From contig NZ_CAPJ01000157.1 of assembly GCF_000331775.1 (NCBI RefSeq), positions 1 through 15,928 on the forward strand: a DNA stretch of 15,928 nucleotides. The letters run 5' to 3'. Position numbers and translations under genes: made by a program. The stretch is from Xanthomonas translucens pv. translucens DSM 18974 (GTDB lineage: Bacteria; Pseudomonadota; Gammaproteobacteria; Xanthomonadales; Xanthomonadaceae). This document shows positions 6,542-14,876 of the stretch, piece after piece. Numbering within the stretch: the first letter of the stretch is position 1; each line of letters starts with the position of its first letter. Under the pieces are notes generated by a model. It ran no database searches. It was not told the origin of the DNA and worked only from the letters and a program-made list of their open reading frames with translations.

Positions 6542-7749
6542 TGCGCCGCGTCGCGATCACCGGCATGGGCATCACCTCATGCCTGGGCAACGACCTGGAC
6601 ACGGTCTCGCGCGCGCTGCGCGAGAGCCGTGCCGGCATCCGCGCCAACCCCGAGGCAGCCGAACACGGCCTGCGCAGCCAGGTCGCCGGCGACGTGCAGC
6701 TGGACCTGGAGGCGCTGATCGATCGCAAGCTCAAGCGCTTCATGGGCGATGCGTCGGCGTACGCCTACCTGGCGCTGCGCGATGCGATCGCCGACGCCGG
6801 CCTGGACGAGGCCGTGGTCAGCGACGTGCGCACCGGCCTGATCGCCGGTTCCGGCGGCGGTTCCAGCCACTGGCAGGTGGAAGCGGCGGACCTGCTGCGC
6901 AACCGCGGCGTGCGCAAGGTCGGCCCGTACATGGTGCCGCGCACGATGTGCTCGGCGGTCTCGGCCAGCCTGGCCACCGCGTTCAAGATCAAGGGCGTCA
7001 GCTATTCGCTGTCGGCGGCGTGCGCGACCTCGGCGCACTGTATCGGTGCGGCCGCGGACCTGATCCGCCACGGCCAGCAGGACGTGATGTTCGCCGGCGG
7101 CGGCGAAGAGCTGGATTGGACCATGAGCCTGATGTTCGATGCGATGGGCGCGCTGTCCAGCGGCTTCAACGAGCGCCCGGCAGTGGCCTCGCGCCCGTAC
7201 GACGCCGAGCGCGACGGCTTCGTCATCGCCGGCGGCGGCGGCATGCTGGTGCTGGAAGACTACGAGCGCGCGGTGGCGCGCGGCGCGCGCATCCATGCCG
7301 AAGTGCTCGGCTACGGCGTGACCTCCGACGGCGCCGACATGGTCGCCCCGTCCGGCGAAGGCGCGGTGCGCTGCATGCAGATGGCGATGCAGGGCGTGGC
7401 TGCGCCGATCGACTACCTCAACACGCACGGCACCTCGACGCCGCTGGGCGACGTGACCGAGCTGGGCGCGGTACGCGAGGTGTTCGGCGATGCGGTGCCG
7501 CCGCTGTCCTCGACCAAGGCGCTGTCCGGGCATTCGCTGGGCGCGGCCAGCGTGCACGAGGCGATCTACTGCCTGCTGATGATGCGCGACGGCTTCATCG
7601 CCGGCTCGGCCAACATCGACGCGCTGGATCCGCGCGCCGAGGGTTTCCCGATCGTGCGCGAGAGCCGCGAGGCGACGCTGCGTACGGTGATGTCCAACAG
7701 CTTCGGCTTCGGCGGCACCAACGCCGCGCTGGTGTTCGGGCGCGGTTGA
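6541..7749 (+). CDS. fabB: Beta-ketoacyl-ACP synthase I
   Basis: FabB elongates cis-3-decenoyl-ACP, the product of FabA, by condensation with malonyl-ACP, which commits it to unsaturated fatty acids. The 402-residue protein (E. coli 406) has a complete thiolase-fold active site: nucleophile C161 in [11 protein letters not shown]296 in [13 protein letters not shown]326 in SSTKALSGH and H331 next to it. [18 protein letters not shown] and the C-terminal [17 protein letters not shown] are typical of FabB. The start overlaps the fabA stop by one base. The gene ends the operon and is followed by a nested hairpin. The FabB rather than FabF assignment rests on the operon with fabA and on the sequence around C161. 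Confidence 0.96.
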   Translation: MRRVAITGMGITSCLGNDLDTVSRALRESRAGIRANPEAAEHGLRSQVAGDVQLDLEALIDRKLKRFMGDASAYAYLALRDAIADAGLDEAVVSDVRTGLIAGSGGGSSHWQVEAADLLRNRGVRKVGPYMVPRTMCSAVSASLATAFKIKGVSYSLSAACATSAHCIGAAADLIRHGQQDVMFAGGGEELDWTMSLMFDAMGALSSGFNERPAVASRPYDAERDGFVIAGGGGMLVLEDYERAVARGARIHAEVLGYGVTSDGADMVAPSGEGAVRCMQMAMQGVAAPIDYLNTHGTSTPLGDVTELGAVREVFGDAVPPLSSTKALSGHSLGAASVHEAIYCLLMMRDGFIAGSANIDALDPRAEGFPIVRESREATLRTVMSNSFGFGGTNAALVFGRG

Positions 7750-7798
7750 AGCGCAACGCGACGGCAGCGCGCCGCACCCCGGTTGCGGCGTGGCCGTT

Positions 7799-7856
7799 GC
7801 CCTGATCGACGCGACGGCGCGGATGCGCCCGTCGCTTGCCGATGCCGGATCAGGGC
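7799..7856. terminator. Nested hairpin between convergent genes (fabB / 7850-8653)
   Basis: Outer arms GCCCTGATC (7799-7807) and GATCAGGGC (7848-7856) pair perfectly and enclose an inner hairpin GCGACGG...CCGTCGC (7811-7835). The outer right arm contains the stop codon of the minus-strand gene, so the structure could stop transcripts from both sides. No T-run is present. Termination is inferred from position and symmetry. Confidence 0.55.
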
Positions 7857-8653
7857 GCCACAGCGGGCGCATGCGGTGACGGCGGCGCATCTTCTGCGGC
7901 GGCGTCGCCAGCAGGCGCGGCAGTGTACGCCGACCCAAGCGCGGCGATCGCGCCCACGCCCCATGCCAGCGACGATGCGGCGCCCAAATTGGCCGCCTTG
8001 ACGGGTGCGTCCTGTTGCGAGGCGCTCGCCGCGGCGGCGGCCAGGGCGGCGGCGGCGACATTGGCGGCGCCACTGACCCCTTGCAGCACACGGCTGGGAA
8101 GGTGGCGGCCGGCATCGCTGCCGGCGCGCACCATGTTGGCGGCGCCGTTCACAGCCCACGCCGCCGCAGACGCGTAAGCCAGCGTGCTGGCGCTGTTTGC
8201 GCCGATCCACGGTTGCACTGCGCCGAGCACGCCGGCGACGCCGCCCAGGGCGTTGGCGCCGGTGACGAGCAGCGGCGGTGAAGCGCTGCCGACCTGCGTG
8301 AGGCCAGCGCCTCCGGCCCACAGGGCACCGCTGAGCGTCCCGGTCAGCTTCGCCGCATCCGGCGCCGCGGACAGCCGCGAGGCCGCCAAGGACAAGCCGG
8401 ACGCAAGCGCGTCCAGCGCCGGCCCGCCATAGCTGCCAACCTGCCGCAGCGCGCTCGGCGGCGCCGATTGCGCCGAGGCATCCGTGGCCTGCGCGCGCCT
8501 TGACGCAGGGCGCGCCGGAGCGGACGTCAATCCCGACAGCGCGGCGCTGGCGGACGGCAGAGCCGAAGGCTCGGCGATCGTTGCGGCGCCGGTGTGGCCG
8601 GCTTCCAGATCGATGCGGGGATGGGATGTACAAGACACTGCGCGGATAGCCAT
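7850..8653 (-). CDS. Unrecognised Ala/Gly-rich protein with three W...GS repeats
   Basis: I do not recognise this 267-residue protein. Residues 1-70 are Ser/Ala/Pro-rich and look disordered, without a Sec signal peptide. Residues about 75-245 are Ala/Gly-rich and hydrophobic with many small-xxx-small spacings, as in membrane-inserting helices. A motif recurs three times: W112-AGGAGLTQV-G122-S123, W166-AVNGAANMVRA-G178-S179 and W231-GVGAIAAL-G240-S241. The end (246-267) is again Pro/Ala-rich. ATG 8653 is chosen because the stretch before it in the same frame is Cys/Arg-rich and unlike the rest, and GAGA sits about eight bases upstream. N-terminal codons (TCT TGT ACA) are less GC-biased than in neighbouring genes, which hints at an accessory gene. 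The disordered Ser/Pro/Ala start plus membrane-like body would suit a type III secreted effector, but I saw no proper PIP box and this is speculation. Confidence 0.7.
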   Translation of the reverse strand: MAIRAVSCTSHPRIDLEAGHTGAATIAEPSALPSASAALSGLTSAPARPASRRAQATDASAQSAPPSALRQVGSYGGPALDALASGLSLAASRLSAAPDAAKLTGTLSGALWAGGAGLTQVGSASPPLLVTGANALGGVAGVLGAVQPWIGANSASTLAYASAAAWAVNGAANMVRAGSDAGRHLPSRVLQGVSGAANVAAAALAAAAASASQQDAPVKAANLGAASSLAWGVGAIAALGSAYTAAPAGDAAAEDAPPSPHAPAVAP

Positions 8654-8688
8654 GGGCGATCTCGTTGCTTGGTTGCTGCATAAGCTAC

Positions 8689-8715
8689 GCAAACACGCCG
8701 CAAATCCGCCGCAAA
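8689..8715 (-). repeat. Three GCAAA (TTTGC) units at an exact 11-base period
   Basis: On the plus strand GCAAA begins at 8689, 8700 and 8711, and the six bases that follow are CACGCC, TCCGCC and then GCC with less match. The 11-base period keeps the units on about the same face of the helix. They lie 36-62 bases before the start of the unrecognised gene (7850-8653), in its leader or promoter. Confidence 0.6.
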
Positions 8716-8728
8716 GCCAGCATCTGCC

Positions 8729-8743
8729 CGCATAAATTATGCG
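8729..8743 (-). promoter_or_regulatory. Palindrome with embedded -10-like CATAAT
   Basis: CGCATAA and TTATGCG form perfect seven-base arms around one central base. On the minus strand CATAAT (8736-8741) matches TATAAT at five of six positions and would drive the gene at 7850-8653 with a leader of about 75 bases. No good -35 is visible, which would fit an activator-dependent promoter. It is one of the few AT-rich spots here. Confidence 0.4.
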
Positions 8744-8832
8744 TTGCGACACCGGCATCGGCGCATGCGGTTGCCATGGCGTTCAGCGAACACGCGGCGG
8801 CCAACGCGCGCGCTATGCCGGCCGGCCTGCTC

Positions 8833-8865
8833 CGCGCCGCGCCGCGCACCAGGCGGCGCGGCGCG
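8833..8865 (-). terminator. 13-bp GC hairpin downstream of prlC
   Basis: CGCGCCGCGCCGC (8833-8845) and its exact complement (8853-8865) form a 13-bp stem with the seven-base loop GCACCAG. On the minus strand it begins six bases after the prlC stop codon. There is no U-tract, but stability and position suggest the transcript ends here. Confidence 0.6.
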
Positions 8866-8871
8866 CGTGGA

Positions 8872-10896
8872 TCACCCCGCCATGCCGCTGTGCCGGAGCA
8901 AGGCATCCAGCTCCGGCGCGCGGCCGCGGAAGGCGGTGAAGTTCTGCAGCGCCGGACGGCTGCCGCCGCGCGCCAGGATCTCCTGCAGGAAGCGCGCGCC
9001 GGTGGCGGCCAGCTGGTCCGGCGCTTCCTCGAACGCGGCATAGGCGTCGGCGCTGAGCACTTCGGCCCATTTGTAGCTGTAGTAGCCGGCGCCGTAGCCG
9101 CCGGCGAAGATGTGACTGAACTGGTGCGGGAAGCGGTTCCATGCCGGCGGGCGGTTCACCGCGACCTCGTCGCGCACGCGTTCGAGCAGTTGCAGCATGC
9201 TGTCGCCGGCGGCATCGAAGGCGTGATGCAACTGCATGTCGAAGAGCGCGAATTCCAGCTGGCGCACGGTGAACATGCCGCTCTGGTAGTTCTTCGCCGC
9301 CAGCATCTTGTCGAACAGCGCGCGCGGCAGCGGTTCACCGCTGTCCACGTGCGCGGTCATCGCCTGCAGCCGCGGCCATTCCCAGCAGAAGTTCTCCATG
9401 AACTGGCTGGGGAGTTCCACCGCGTCCCATTCCACGCCGTTGATGCCGGCCACGCCGAGTTCGCCGACCTGGGTCAGCAACTGGTGCAGGCCGTGGCCCA
9501 TCTCGTGGAACAGGGTGGTGACTTCGTTGTGGGTGAAGGTGGCCGGCTTGCCGTCGCCGCCGCGGCCGAAGTTGCACACCAGGTACACCAGCGGCGTCTG
9601 CACGCCGTCGGCGCGGTCGCGGCGGTTGCGGCAATCGTCCATCCAGGCGCCGCCGCGCTTGCCCTCACGCGCGTACAGGTCCAGGTAGAACTGTCCGACC
9701 AGGCGGCCTTGCGCATCGCTGACGCGGAACAGGCGCACGTCCGGATGCCACACCGGCGCCGTGTCCGCTTGCACCTGCAGGCCGTACAGGTCGTTGATGA
9801 CGCCGAACAGGCCGTCCAGCACCTTCGGTTCGGTGAAGTAGTGCTTCACTTCCTGCTCGGAGAAGCTGTAGCGCGCCTGCTTGAGCTTTTCGCTGGCATA
9901 GGCCAGGTCCCAGGCCTGCAGCTCGTCCAGGCCCAGGTGTTCGCGCGCATAGGCTTCCAGTTCGGCGCGGTCGCGCTGCGCGTAGGGCTTGGCGCGGGCG
10001 GCCAGGTCGCGCAGGAAACCCAGCACCTCGTCGGGGCTGCGCGCCATCTTGGTCGCCAGCGAATATTCGGCGTAACTGGCGAAGCCGAGCAGGCCGGCCA
10101 GTTCGCCGCGCAGCGCCAGGATGCGTTCGATCGCCGCGCTGTTGTCCAGCGCCGGGTCGCCGAACTCCGAGGCGCGGATCGCGTTGGCGCGGTACAGGGT
10201 CTCGCGCAGCGCGCGGTCCTCGGCGTACATCTGCACCGGTAGGTAGCACGGCATCTGCAGGGTCAGTTTCCAGCCGGCCTGGCCGTCCTTGTCCGCTGCC
10301 GCGCGCGCCGCGGCCACCACGTCGTCGGGCAGGCCGGCCAGACGCGACGGCTCGTCGATGAGCAGCGACCACGCATCGGTGGCGTCGAGCACGTTCTGCG
10401 AAAACTTCGCCGACAGCGCCGACAGTTCTTCCTGGATCGCGGCGAAACGCTGCTTGTCGGCATCGCCCAGTTCGGCGCCGCCCAGGCGGAAATCGCGCAG
10501 CGCGTTGTCCAGCACCTTGCGCCGCGCGGCGTCGTCACCGGCGGCCTCGGGCGTGGCGGCCAGCGCGCGGTATTGCGCGAACAGCGCCAGGTTCTGCCCC
10601 AGCGCACTGGAGAAGCGGGTCAGCTTGGGCAGGTTGGTGTTGTAGGCCTCGCGCAGCGCCGGCGTATTGACTACGCCCTGCAGGTGATTGACCTGGCCCC
10701 AGGCGCGCCACAGGCGCTCGGTGGCATCGTCCAGCGGCACCACGAAGCTGTCCCAGCGCACCGGCGCGACCTGCTCGGCGTGCGCGACCGCGGCCTCGGC
10801 GGCGGCCAGCAGCGTGTCGATCGCCGGGCCGATGTGCTCGGGCTGGATCGCATCGAAGCGCGGCAGGCCGGAAAAATCGAGCAGGGGATTGGTCAT
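8872..10896 (-). CDS. prlC: Oligopeptidase A (M3 zinc metallopeptidase)
   Basis: Oligopeptidase A is a cytoplasmic zinc endopeptidase that degrades short peptides, including cleaved signal peptides. The 674-residue product (E. coli about 680) starts MTNPLLDFSGLPRFDAIQPEHI, the usual N-terminus of this group. The zinc site is HEMGH at residues 464-468 (H464, E465, H468) with the third ligand E494 in WDAVELPSQFMENF. The conserved FSHIFAGGYGAGYYSYKWAEVLSAD follows near the C-terminus, so the enzyme looks intact. ATG 10896 is preferred over an open extension upstream because family homology begins there; its ribosome binding site is weak. The PLP-enzyme gene ends 61 bases upstream on the same strand with a small hairpin between them, so they may be partly co-transcribed. 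Confidence 0.95.
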   Translation of the reverse strand: MTNPLLDFSGLPRFDAIQPEHIGPAIDTLLAAAEAAVAHAEQVAPVRWDSFVVPLDDATERLWRAWGQVNHLQGVVNTPALREAYNTNLPKLTRFSSALGQNLALFAQYRALAATPEAAGDDAARRKVLDNALRDFRLGGAELGDADKQRFAAIQEELSALSAKFSQNVLDATDAWSLLIDEPSRLAGLPDDVVAAARAAADKDGQAGWKLTLQMPCYLPVQMYAEDRALRETLYRANAIRASEFGDPALDNSAAIERILALRGELAGLLGFASYAEYSLATKMARSPDEVLGFLRDLAARAKPYAQRDRAELEAYAREHLGLDELQAWDLAYASEKLKQARYSFSEQEVKHYFTEPKVLDGLFGVINDLYGLQVQADTAPVWHPDVRLFRVSDAQGRLVGQFYLDLYAREGKRGGAWMDDCRNRRDRADGVQTPLVYLVCNFGRGGDGKPATFTHNEVTTLFHEMGHGLHQLLTQVGELGVAGINGVEWDAVELPSQFMENFCWEWPRLQAMTAHVDSGEPLPRALFDKMLAAKNYQSGMFTVRQLEFALFDMQLHHAFDAAGDSMLQLLERVRDEVAVNRPPAWNRFPHQFSHIFAGGYGAGYYSYKWAEVLSADAYAAFEEAPDQLAATGARFLQEILARGGSRPALQNFTAFRGRAPELDALLRHSGMAG

Positions 10897-10922
10897 CGCA
10901 GGAATCTCGGTAGCGGGGGAAG

Positions 10923-10939
10923 GGCCGGCGCTGCCGGCC
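10923..10939 (-). terminator. Small hairpin between the PLP-enzyme gene and prlC
   Basis: GGCCGGC and GCCGGCC pair perfectly over seven bases around a three-base loop, 18 bases after the upstream stop. Without a U-tract it may attenuate read-through into prlC, or only separate the two messages. Confidence 0.35.
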
Positions 10940-10957
10940 TCGAGGGAGATATGGCGG

Positions 10958-12061
10958 TCACGACAACGCGGCACAAGCCAGCGGCGGCAAGCCGGCGCCG
11001 GCCACCGCCGCGGCCAGCTGCGCGTCGGCCTGCGCCACGTCGATGCCGTGCTCGCGGTACCAGTCCGGCCGGTAGTAACTGTGCCCGTAGCGCTCGCCGC
11101 TGTCGCACAGGATGGTGACGATGGAACCGCTGCGACCGTGCTCGCGCATCCGCGTCGCCGCCTGCAACACGCCGACGAAGTTGGTGCCGGTGGAACCGCC
11201 GACGCGCCGGCCCAGGCGCGCAGTGACATAGCGCATCGCCGCCAGGCTCAGCGCATCCGGCACCTTGACCATCGCATCGATGCAGCTGGGGATGAAGCTC
11301 GATTCCACCCGCGGCCGGCCGATGCCCTCGATGCGCGACCCGCCGGTACTGGCCAGGCCGGCGTAGTCGCGCCCGGCCAGCGCTTCGCAATAGCCTTCGA
11401 AGAACACCGACACCTCCGGATCCGCGCACAGGATGCGGGTGGCGTGGCGGCGGTAGCGCACGTAGCGGCCGAGCGTGGCGGCGGTGCCGCCGGTGCCGGG
11501 GCTACACACGATCCATGCCGGCACCGGATGCGGCTCTTCCTGCATCTGCCGGAAGATCGATTCGGCGATGTTGTTGTTGGCGCGCCAGTCGGTGGCGCGC
11601 TCGGCGTACAGGAACTGGTCCATGAAATGGCCGCCGCTCTCGCGCGCCAGTTGCACCGAATCGGCGTGCAGGTCGCAGGCGCGTTCGACCAGATGGCAGC
11701 GCCCGCCCTGGAATTCGATCGCGGCGATCTTTTCCGGCGAGGTGGTCGCCGGCATCACCGCGATGAACGGCAACCCCAGCAGGCGCGCGAAATAGGCTTC
11801 GGACACCGCGGTGGAGCCGCTGGAGGCCTCGATCACCGGCCGCCCCTCGCGCAGCCAGCCGTTGGCCAGCGCGTACAGGAACAGCGAACGCGCCAGGCGG
11901 TGCTTGAGGCTGCCGGTGGGATGGCTGGACTCGTCCTTGAAATACAGATCGATGCCGGGGAAACCGGGCAGCTCCAGCGGAATCAGGTGGGTGTCGGCCG
12001 AGCGGTTGAAATCGGCTTCGATCTTCTGGATGGCGTTGGCCACCCAATCGCGATAGGTCAT
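10958..12061 (-). CDS. PLP-dependent cysteine synthase / cysteine desulfhydrase-family enzyme
   Basis: A 367-residue fold-type II PLP enzyme of the cysteine synthase family, in the cytoplasm. K53 in [13 protein letters not shown] is the Schiff-base lysine, SSGSTAVS is the substrate-carboxylate loop, [12 protein letters not shown] binds the PLP phosphate, and DSGERY holds the serine that contacts the pyridine nitrogen. Length and the [19 protein letters not shown] region resemble Cds1-type enzymes that break L-cysteine down to H2S, pyruvate and ammonia, rather than the ~310-320 residue CysK/CysM. The reaction direction cannot be read from the sequence. ATG 12061 is chosen by the [11 protein letters not shown] start; the frame is open further upstream, but that part is the misread HMA gene. 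It follows the copper operon on the same strand after a 121-base gap with a short GC hairpin at 12122-12136, so it probably has its own promoter. Confidence 0.85.
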   Translation of the reverse strand: MTYRDWVANAIQKIEADFNRSADTHLIPLELPGFPGIDLYFKDESSHPTGSLKHRLARSLFLYALANGWLREGRPVIEASSGSTAVSEAYFARLLGLPFIAVMPATTSPEKIAAIEFQGGRCHLVERACDLHADSVQLARESGGHFMDQFLYAERATDWRANNNIAESIFRQMQEEPHPVPAWIVCSPGTGGTAATLGRYVRYRRHATRILCADPEVSVFFEGYCEALAGRDYAGLASTGGSRIEGIGRPRVESSFIPSCIDAMVKVPDALSLAAMRYVTARLGRRVGGSTGTNFVGVLQAATRMREHGRSGSIVTILCDSGERYGHSYYRPDWYREHGIDVAQADAQLAAAVAGAGLPPLACAALS

Positions 12062-12182
12062 GACGGTACGCAGGACGGAAAAATCGCGTCCACGATACAC
12101 GCCCGCCCCGGCCCTGGGGCTGCGCCGGAGCGGCGCTGGGCCGCGATGTTCACCTGCCGGCGGCGCTGGCGGCGGCTGCCGC

Positions 12183-12382
12183 TCAGCGCGGCGCCACGCC
12201 GAAACCGGCATCGGCGATGACGCGTTCGATCGCCGCCGCATCGATGCGCGCGGCGTCGTACTCCACCTCCACGCGCCCGCCGTCCAGCACCACCAGCCGG
12301 CGCTGGCCTGCAGCACCCGCTGCAAGCGCGCCGAGCAGCCGCCGCAGGTCATGCCGTGGACCGTGAGTTCGATGTGTTGCAT
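12183..12382 (-). pseudogene. CopZ-like HMA copper chaperone, frame broken
   Basis: HMA chaperones of about 65-70 residues carry Cu(I) to CopA through a CxxC motif. The ATG at 12382 follows GAGGA at good spacing and gives [20 protein letters not shown], continuing QRVLQA, with the metal site C13-GG-C16. After codon 24-27 (around 12296-12316) the frame turns into Trp/Arg-rich nonsense. The shifted frame gives [20 protein letters not shown] and then [17 protein letters not shown], stopping at 12183, which is exactly the second half of an HMA domain. Compared with the usual loop, about three residues are missing as well, so a short out-of-frame deletion is likelier than a single-base slip. A small inverted repeat (CCAGC-CGGC-GCTGG, 12293-12306) lies at the break. 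No slippery heptamer is visible. The gene follows copA by 40 bases. Confidence 0.85.
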
Positions 12383-12422
12383 GCAGTGTCCTCGTTGGAA
12401 TGTGGTGGCCGCCGCAGCGCGC

Positions 12423-14876
12423 TCAGCGCGGCCGCCAGCGGTTCAGCAGCAAGGAATTGGCCAGTACCGAGACCGAACTCAGCGCCATCGCCGCGCCGGC
12501 GAGCACCGGATTGAGCAGGCCGAACGCGGCCAGCGGGATCCCGAGCACGTTGTAGACGAAGGCGAAGAACAGGTTCTGGCGGATCTTGCGCAAGGTCGCC
12601 GCGGACAGGTCGATGGCGGTGTCCACGCCGTCCAGGTCGCCATGCACCAGCACCACGTCGGCGGCCTCCACCGCGATGTCCGAGCCGGCGCCGATGGCGA
12701 AGCTGACGTCGGCCGCGGCCAGCGCCGGCGCATCGTTGATGCCGTCGCCGACCATGCCGACGTGCGCGCCGGGTTCGGCCTGCAGGCGCCGCACTTCCTC
12801 GGCCTTGTGCTGCGGCAACACCTCGGCCAGCACGCGCTGAATGCCGACCTGCGCGGCCACGGCCTGCGCGACATGGCGGTTGTCGCCGCTGAGCATGATC
12901 ACCTCGATGCCGCGCGCCTTGAGCCGTGCCACCGCGTCCAGGGCACCGTCGCGCAGCGGATCGGCGATGGCGATGTAGCCGGCGAGACGGCCGTCCAGCG
13001 CGATGCCGACCACGCTCTGGCCCTGCGCCTGGGCCGCCTCGGCCCGCTGCAGCAGTTCGGCATCCAGCGGCTGCGCGCACAGCGCGCGCAGCCACGCCAG
13101 CGACCCCAGCGCCACCGCCTGGCCAGCGACCCGGCCGCGCACGCCCTGCCCGGGCAAGGTCTCCACCGCCTGCGGCGTTGCCAGCGGCAGCGCCGCGCGC
13201 ACGCCGTCGTCGGCGGCACGGCGCACGATCGCAACCGCCAGCGGATGCGCGGAACCGGCCTCCAACGCCGCCGCCAGGCGCAACAGCGCGGTGGCATCGC
13301 CGCCCTGCGCCACGCCGATCGCGGTCACCTGCGCGCGGCCCTCGGTCAGGGTGCCGGTCTTGTCCAGCACCAGCGTGGTCAGCGCACGGGCGCGCTCCAG
13401 CACCTCGGCGTTGCGGATCAGGATGCCGGCGCGGGCGCCCACGCCGGTGCCGACCATGATCGCGGTCGGCGTGGCCAGGCCCAGCGCGCACGGACAGGCG
13501 ATCACCAGCACCGCCACCGCGTGCACCAGCGCGGTGGCGAAACTGCCGCCGAGCCACCAGGTGGCGGCCAGGGTGAGCGCGGCGATGGCGATCACCGCCG
13601 GCACGAACACGCCGGCGATGCGATCGACCAGATGCTGGATCGGCGCCTTGGAGCCCTGCGCCGCATCGACCATACGGATGATCTGCGCCAGCAGCGTGTC
13701 GGCGCCGACCCCGGTGGCGCGCGCGCGCAGCATGCCGAACTGGTTCACGGTGGCGGCGAACAGGCGGCTGCCCGGCGCCTTGGCCACCGGCATCGCCTCG
13801 CCCGACAGCATCGCCTCGTCCACGCTGGAATGGCCGTCGAGCACCTCGCCGTCCACCGGCACGCGCGCGCCGGCGGCGACCACGAACACATCGCCGACGA
13901 TCAGTTCGGCGGCGTCGATCTCCACGAGCGCGCCGTCGCGCTCCACCCTGGCGGTCTTGGGCTTGAGGTCGAGCAGCGCGCGGATCGCCGAGGAGGTCCT
14001 GCGCCGGGCGCGCGCTTCCAGCAAGCGCCCGAGCAGGATCAGGGTGATGATCGAGGCGCTGGCCTCGAAATACACATGCTGCCCGGCCAGGCCGAACACG
14101 GTGACCGCGGCGCTGTACAGGTAGGCCATGCTGGTGCCGAGCGCGACCAGCACGTCCATGTTGGCGCGGCCGTTGCGCAAGGCCATGAACCCGGCGCGGT
14201 AGAAGCGCGCGCCGAGCCAGAACTGCACCGGCGTGGCCAGCAGCAACTGCAGCCAGCGCGGCAACGGCTCGGCGTGCTGGCTGCCGAGCGCATGCGCGAT
14301 GGCGGAGATATCCAGCATGCCGAACATCTGCACGAACAACGGCAGGGTCAGCGCCGTCGCCGCGGCGAACCGGCCCAGCTCGCGGTGCCAGGCGCGGCGC
14401 TCGGCCTGTTCGCGCGCGTGCAGCTGGACATGGTCCATCTCGCGCACGACGCTGGCGCCGAAGCCGGCGCTGCCGATCCGCGCAATGATCTCGGCCGTTG
14501 CGACCAGTTCCGCCACGTACTCCACACGCGCCCTGGCCGAGGCCAGGTTGACGCTGGCGGCGATCACCCCGGGCGTGTCCACCAGCACGGTTTCGATCGA
14601 AGCCGCGCAGGACGCGCAGCTCATGCCGCTGAGGTCCAGCGTCAGCAGCTGCGTCGGCACCGTGTAGCCGGCCTGGCCGATGCGTTGCAGCAGCGTCTGC
14701 GCATCCACCTGCTGCGGGTCGTAGTGCAGGCGCACGCGCGCGGCGGCGTAATTGGCCTGGGCGTCGACTCCAGGCAACTGCTTGAGCGCCTGCTCCAGAC
14801 CGACGGCGCAGGACGCGCAACTCATACCGTGCACCGGCAGGCTCAGCGTGGCGGTGCCGGCAGCGGCCGTGTTCAC
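12423..14876 (-). CDS. copA: Cu(I)-exporting P1B-1 ATPase with two HMA domains
   Basis: CopA pumps Cu(I) out of the cytoplasm across the inner membrane at the cost of ATP. The 817-residue protein has two N-terminal HMA domains with GMSCASC at 17-23 and 84-90, then eight expected membrane segments. It shows the transport motif C461-P-C463, the phosphorylated D505 in DKTGTLT, the SGE actuator loop, the SAHPLA nucleotide-site motif and GDGINDAP at 710-717. VYNVLGIP and [12 protein letters not shown] in the last two membrane helices are the P1B-1 signatures and point to Cu(I) or Ag(I) rather than Zn/Cd. The start is GTG 14876, which overlaps the TGA of the regulator gene by three bases (GTGA), so translation is coupled; there is no better start before the first HMA domain. 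A broken HMA chaperone gene follows 40 bases downstream. Confidence 0.96.
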   Translation of the reverse strand: MNTAAAGTATLSLPVHGMSCASCAVGLEQALKQLPGVDAQANYAAARVRLHYDPQQVDAQTLLQRIGQAGYTVPTQLLTLDLSGMSCASCAASIETVLVDTPGVIAASVNLASARARVEYVAELVATAEIIARIGSAGFGASVVREMDHVQLHAREQAERRAWHRELGRFAAATALTLPLFVQMFGMLDISAIAHALGSQHAEPLPRWLQLLLATPVQFWLGARFYRAGFMALRNGRANMDVLVALGTSMAYLYSAAVTVFGLAGQHVYFEASASIITLILLGRLLEARARRRTSSAIRALLDLKPKTARVERDGALVEIDAAELIVGDVFVVAAGARVPVDGEVLDGHSSVDEAMLSGEAMPVAKAPGSRLFAATVNQFGMLRARATGVGADTLLAQIIRMVDAAQGSKAPIQHLVDRIAGVFVPAVIAIAALTLAATWWLGGSFATALVHAVAVLVIACPCALGLATPTAIMVGTGVGARAGILIRNAEVLERARALTTLVLDKTGTLTEGRAQVTAIGVAQGGDATALLRLAAALEAGSAHPLAVAIVRRAADDGVRAALPLATPQAVETLPGQGVRGRVAGQAVALGSLAWLRALCAQPLDAELLQRAEAAQAQGQSVVGIALDGRLAGYIAIADPLRDGALDAVARLKARGIEVIMLSGDNRHVAQAVAAQVGIQRVLAEVLPQHKAEEVRRLQAEPGAHVGMVGDGINDAPALAAADVSFAIGAGSDIAVEAADVVLVHGDLDGVDTAIDLSAATLRKIRQNLFFAFVYNVLGIPLAAFGLLNPVLAGAAMALSSVSVLANSLLLNRWRPR

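Noticed and set aside
5965..7749. Continuous frame joining upstream sequence and fabB into a 594-residue protein
   Set aside because: The part before 6541 is the fabA region read in the wrong frame; FabB begins at the ATG that overlaps the fabA stop.
8689..8715. Iterons of a replication origin or a CRISPR array
   Set aside because: There are only three five-base units with six-base gaps, no DnaA-box cluster and no rep or cas gene; a regulatory site is simpler.
8654..8758. N-terminal extension of the unknown Ala/Gly-rich protein to 302 residues
   Set aside because: The extension is Cys/Arg-rich, covers the periodic repeat and palindrome that look like promoter sequence, and a better start exists at 8653.
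8760..8800. PIP box (TTCGC-N15-TTCGC) upstream of the unknown gene
   Set aside because: On the minus strand one TTCGC exists, but the partner at the right distance is CCGCA and the distance to the -10 is too short.
8665..10242. Open reading frame of 525 codons on the plus strand opposite prlC
   Set aside because: Composition is that of a shadow (HQVHQRRLHAVGAV and similar), and prlC on the other strand carries all catalytic residues.
12296..12316. Programmed frameshift site in the HMA chaperone gene
   Set aside because: No slippery heptamer is present at the switch, and a few codons seem to be missing as well, so a deletion or sequence error is more likely. It stays open as a question in the findings.
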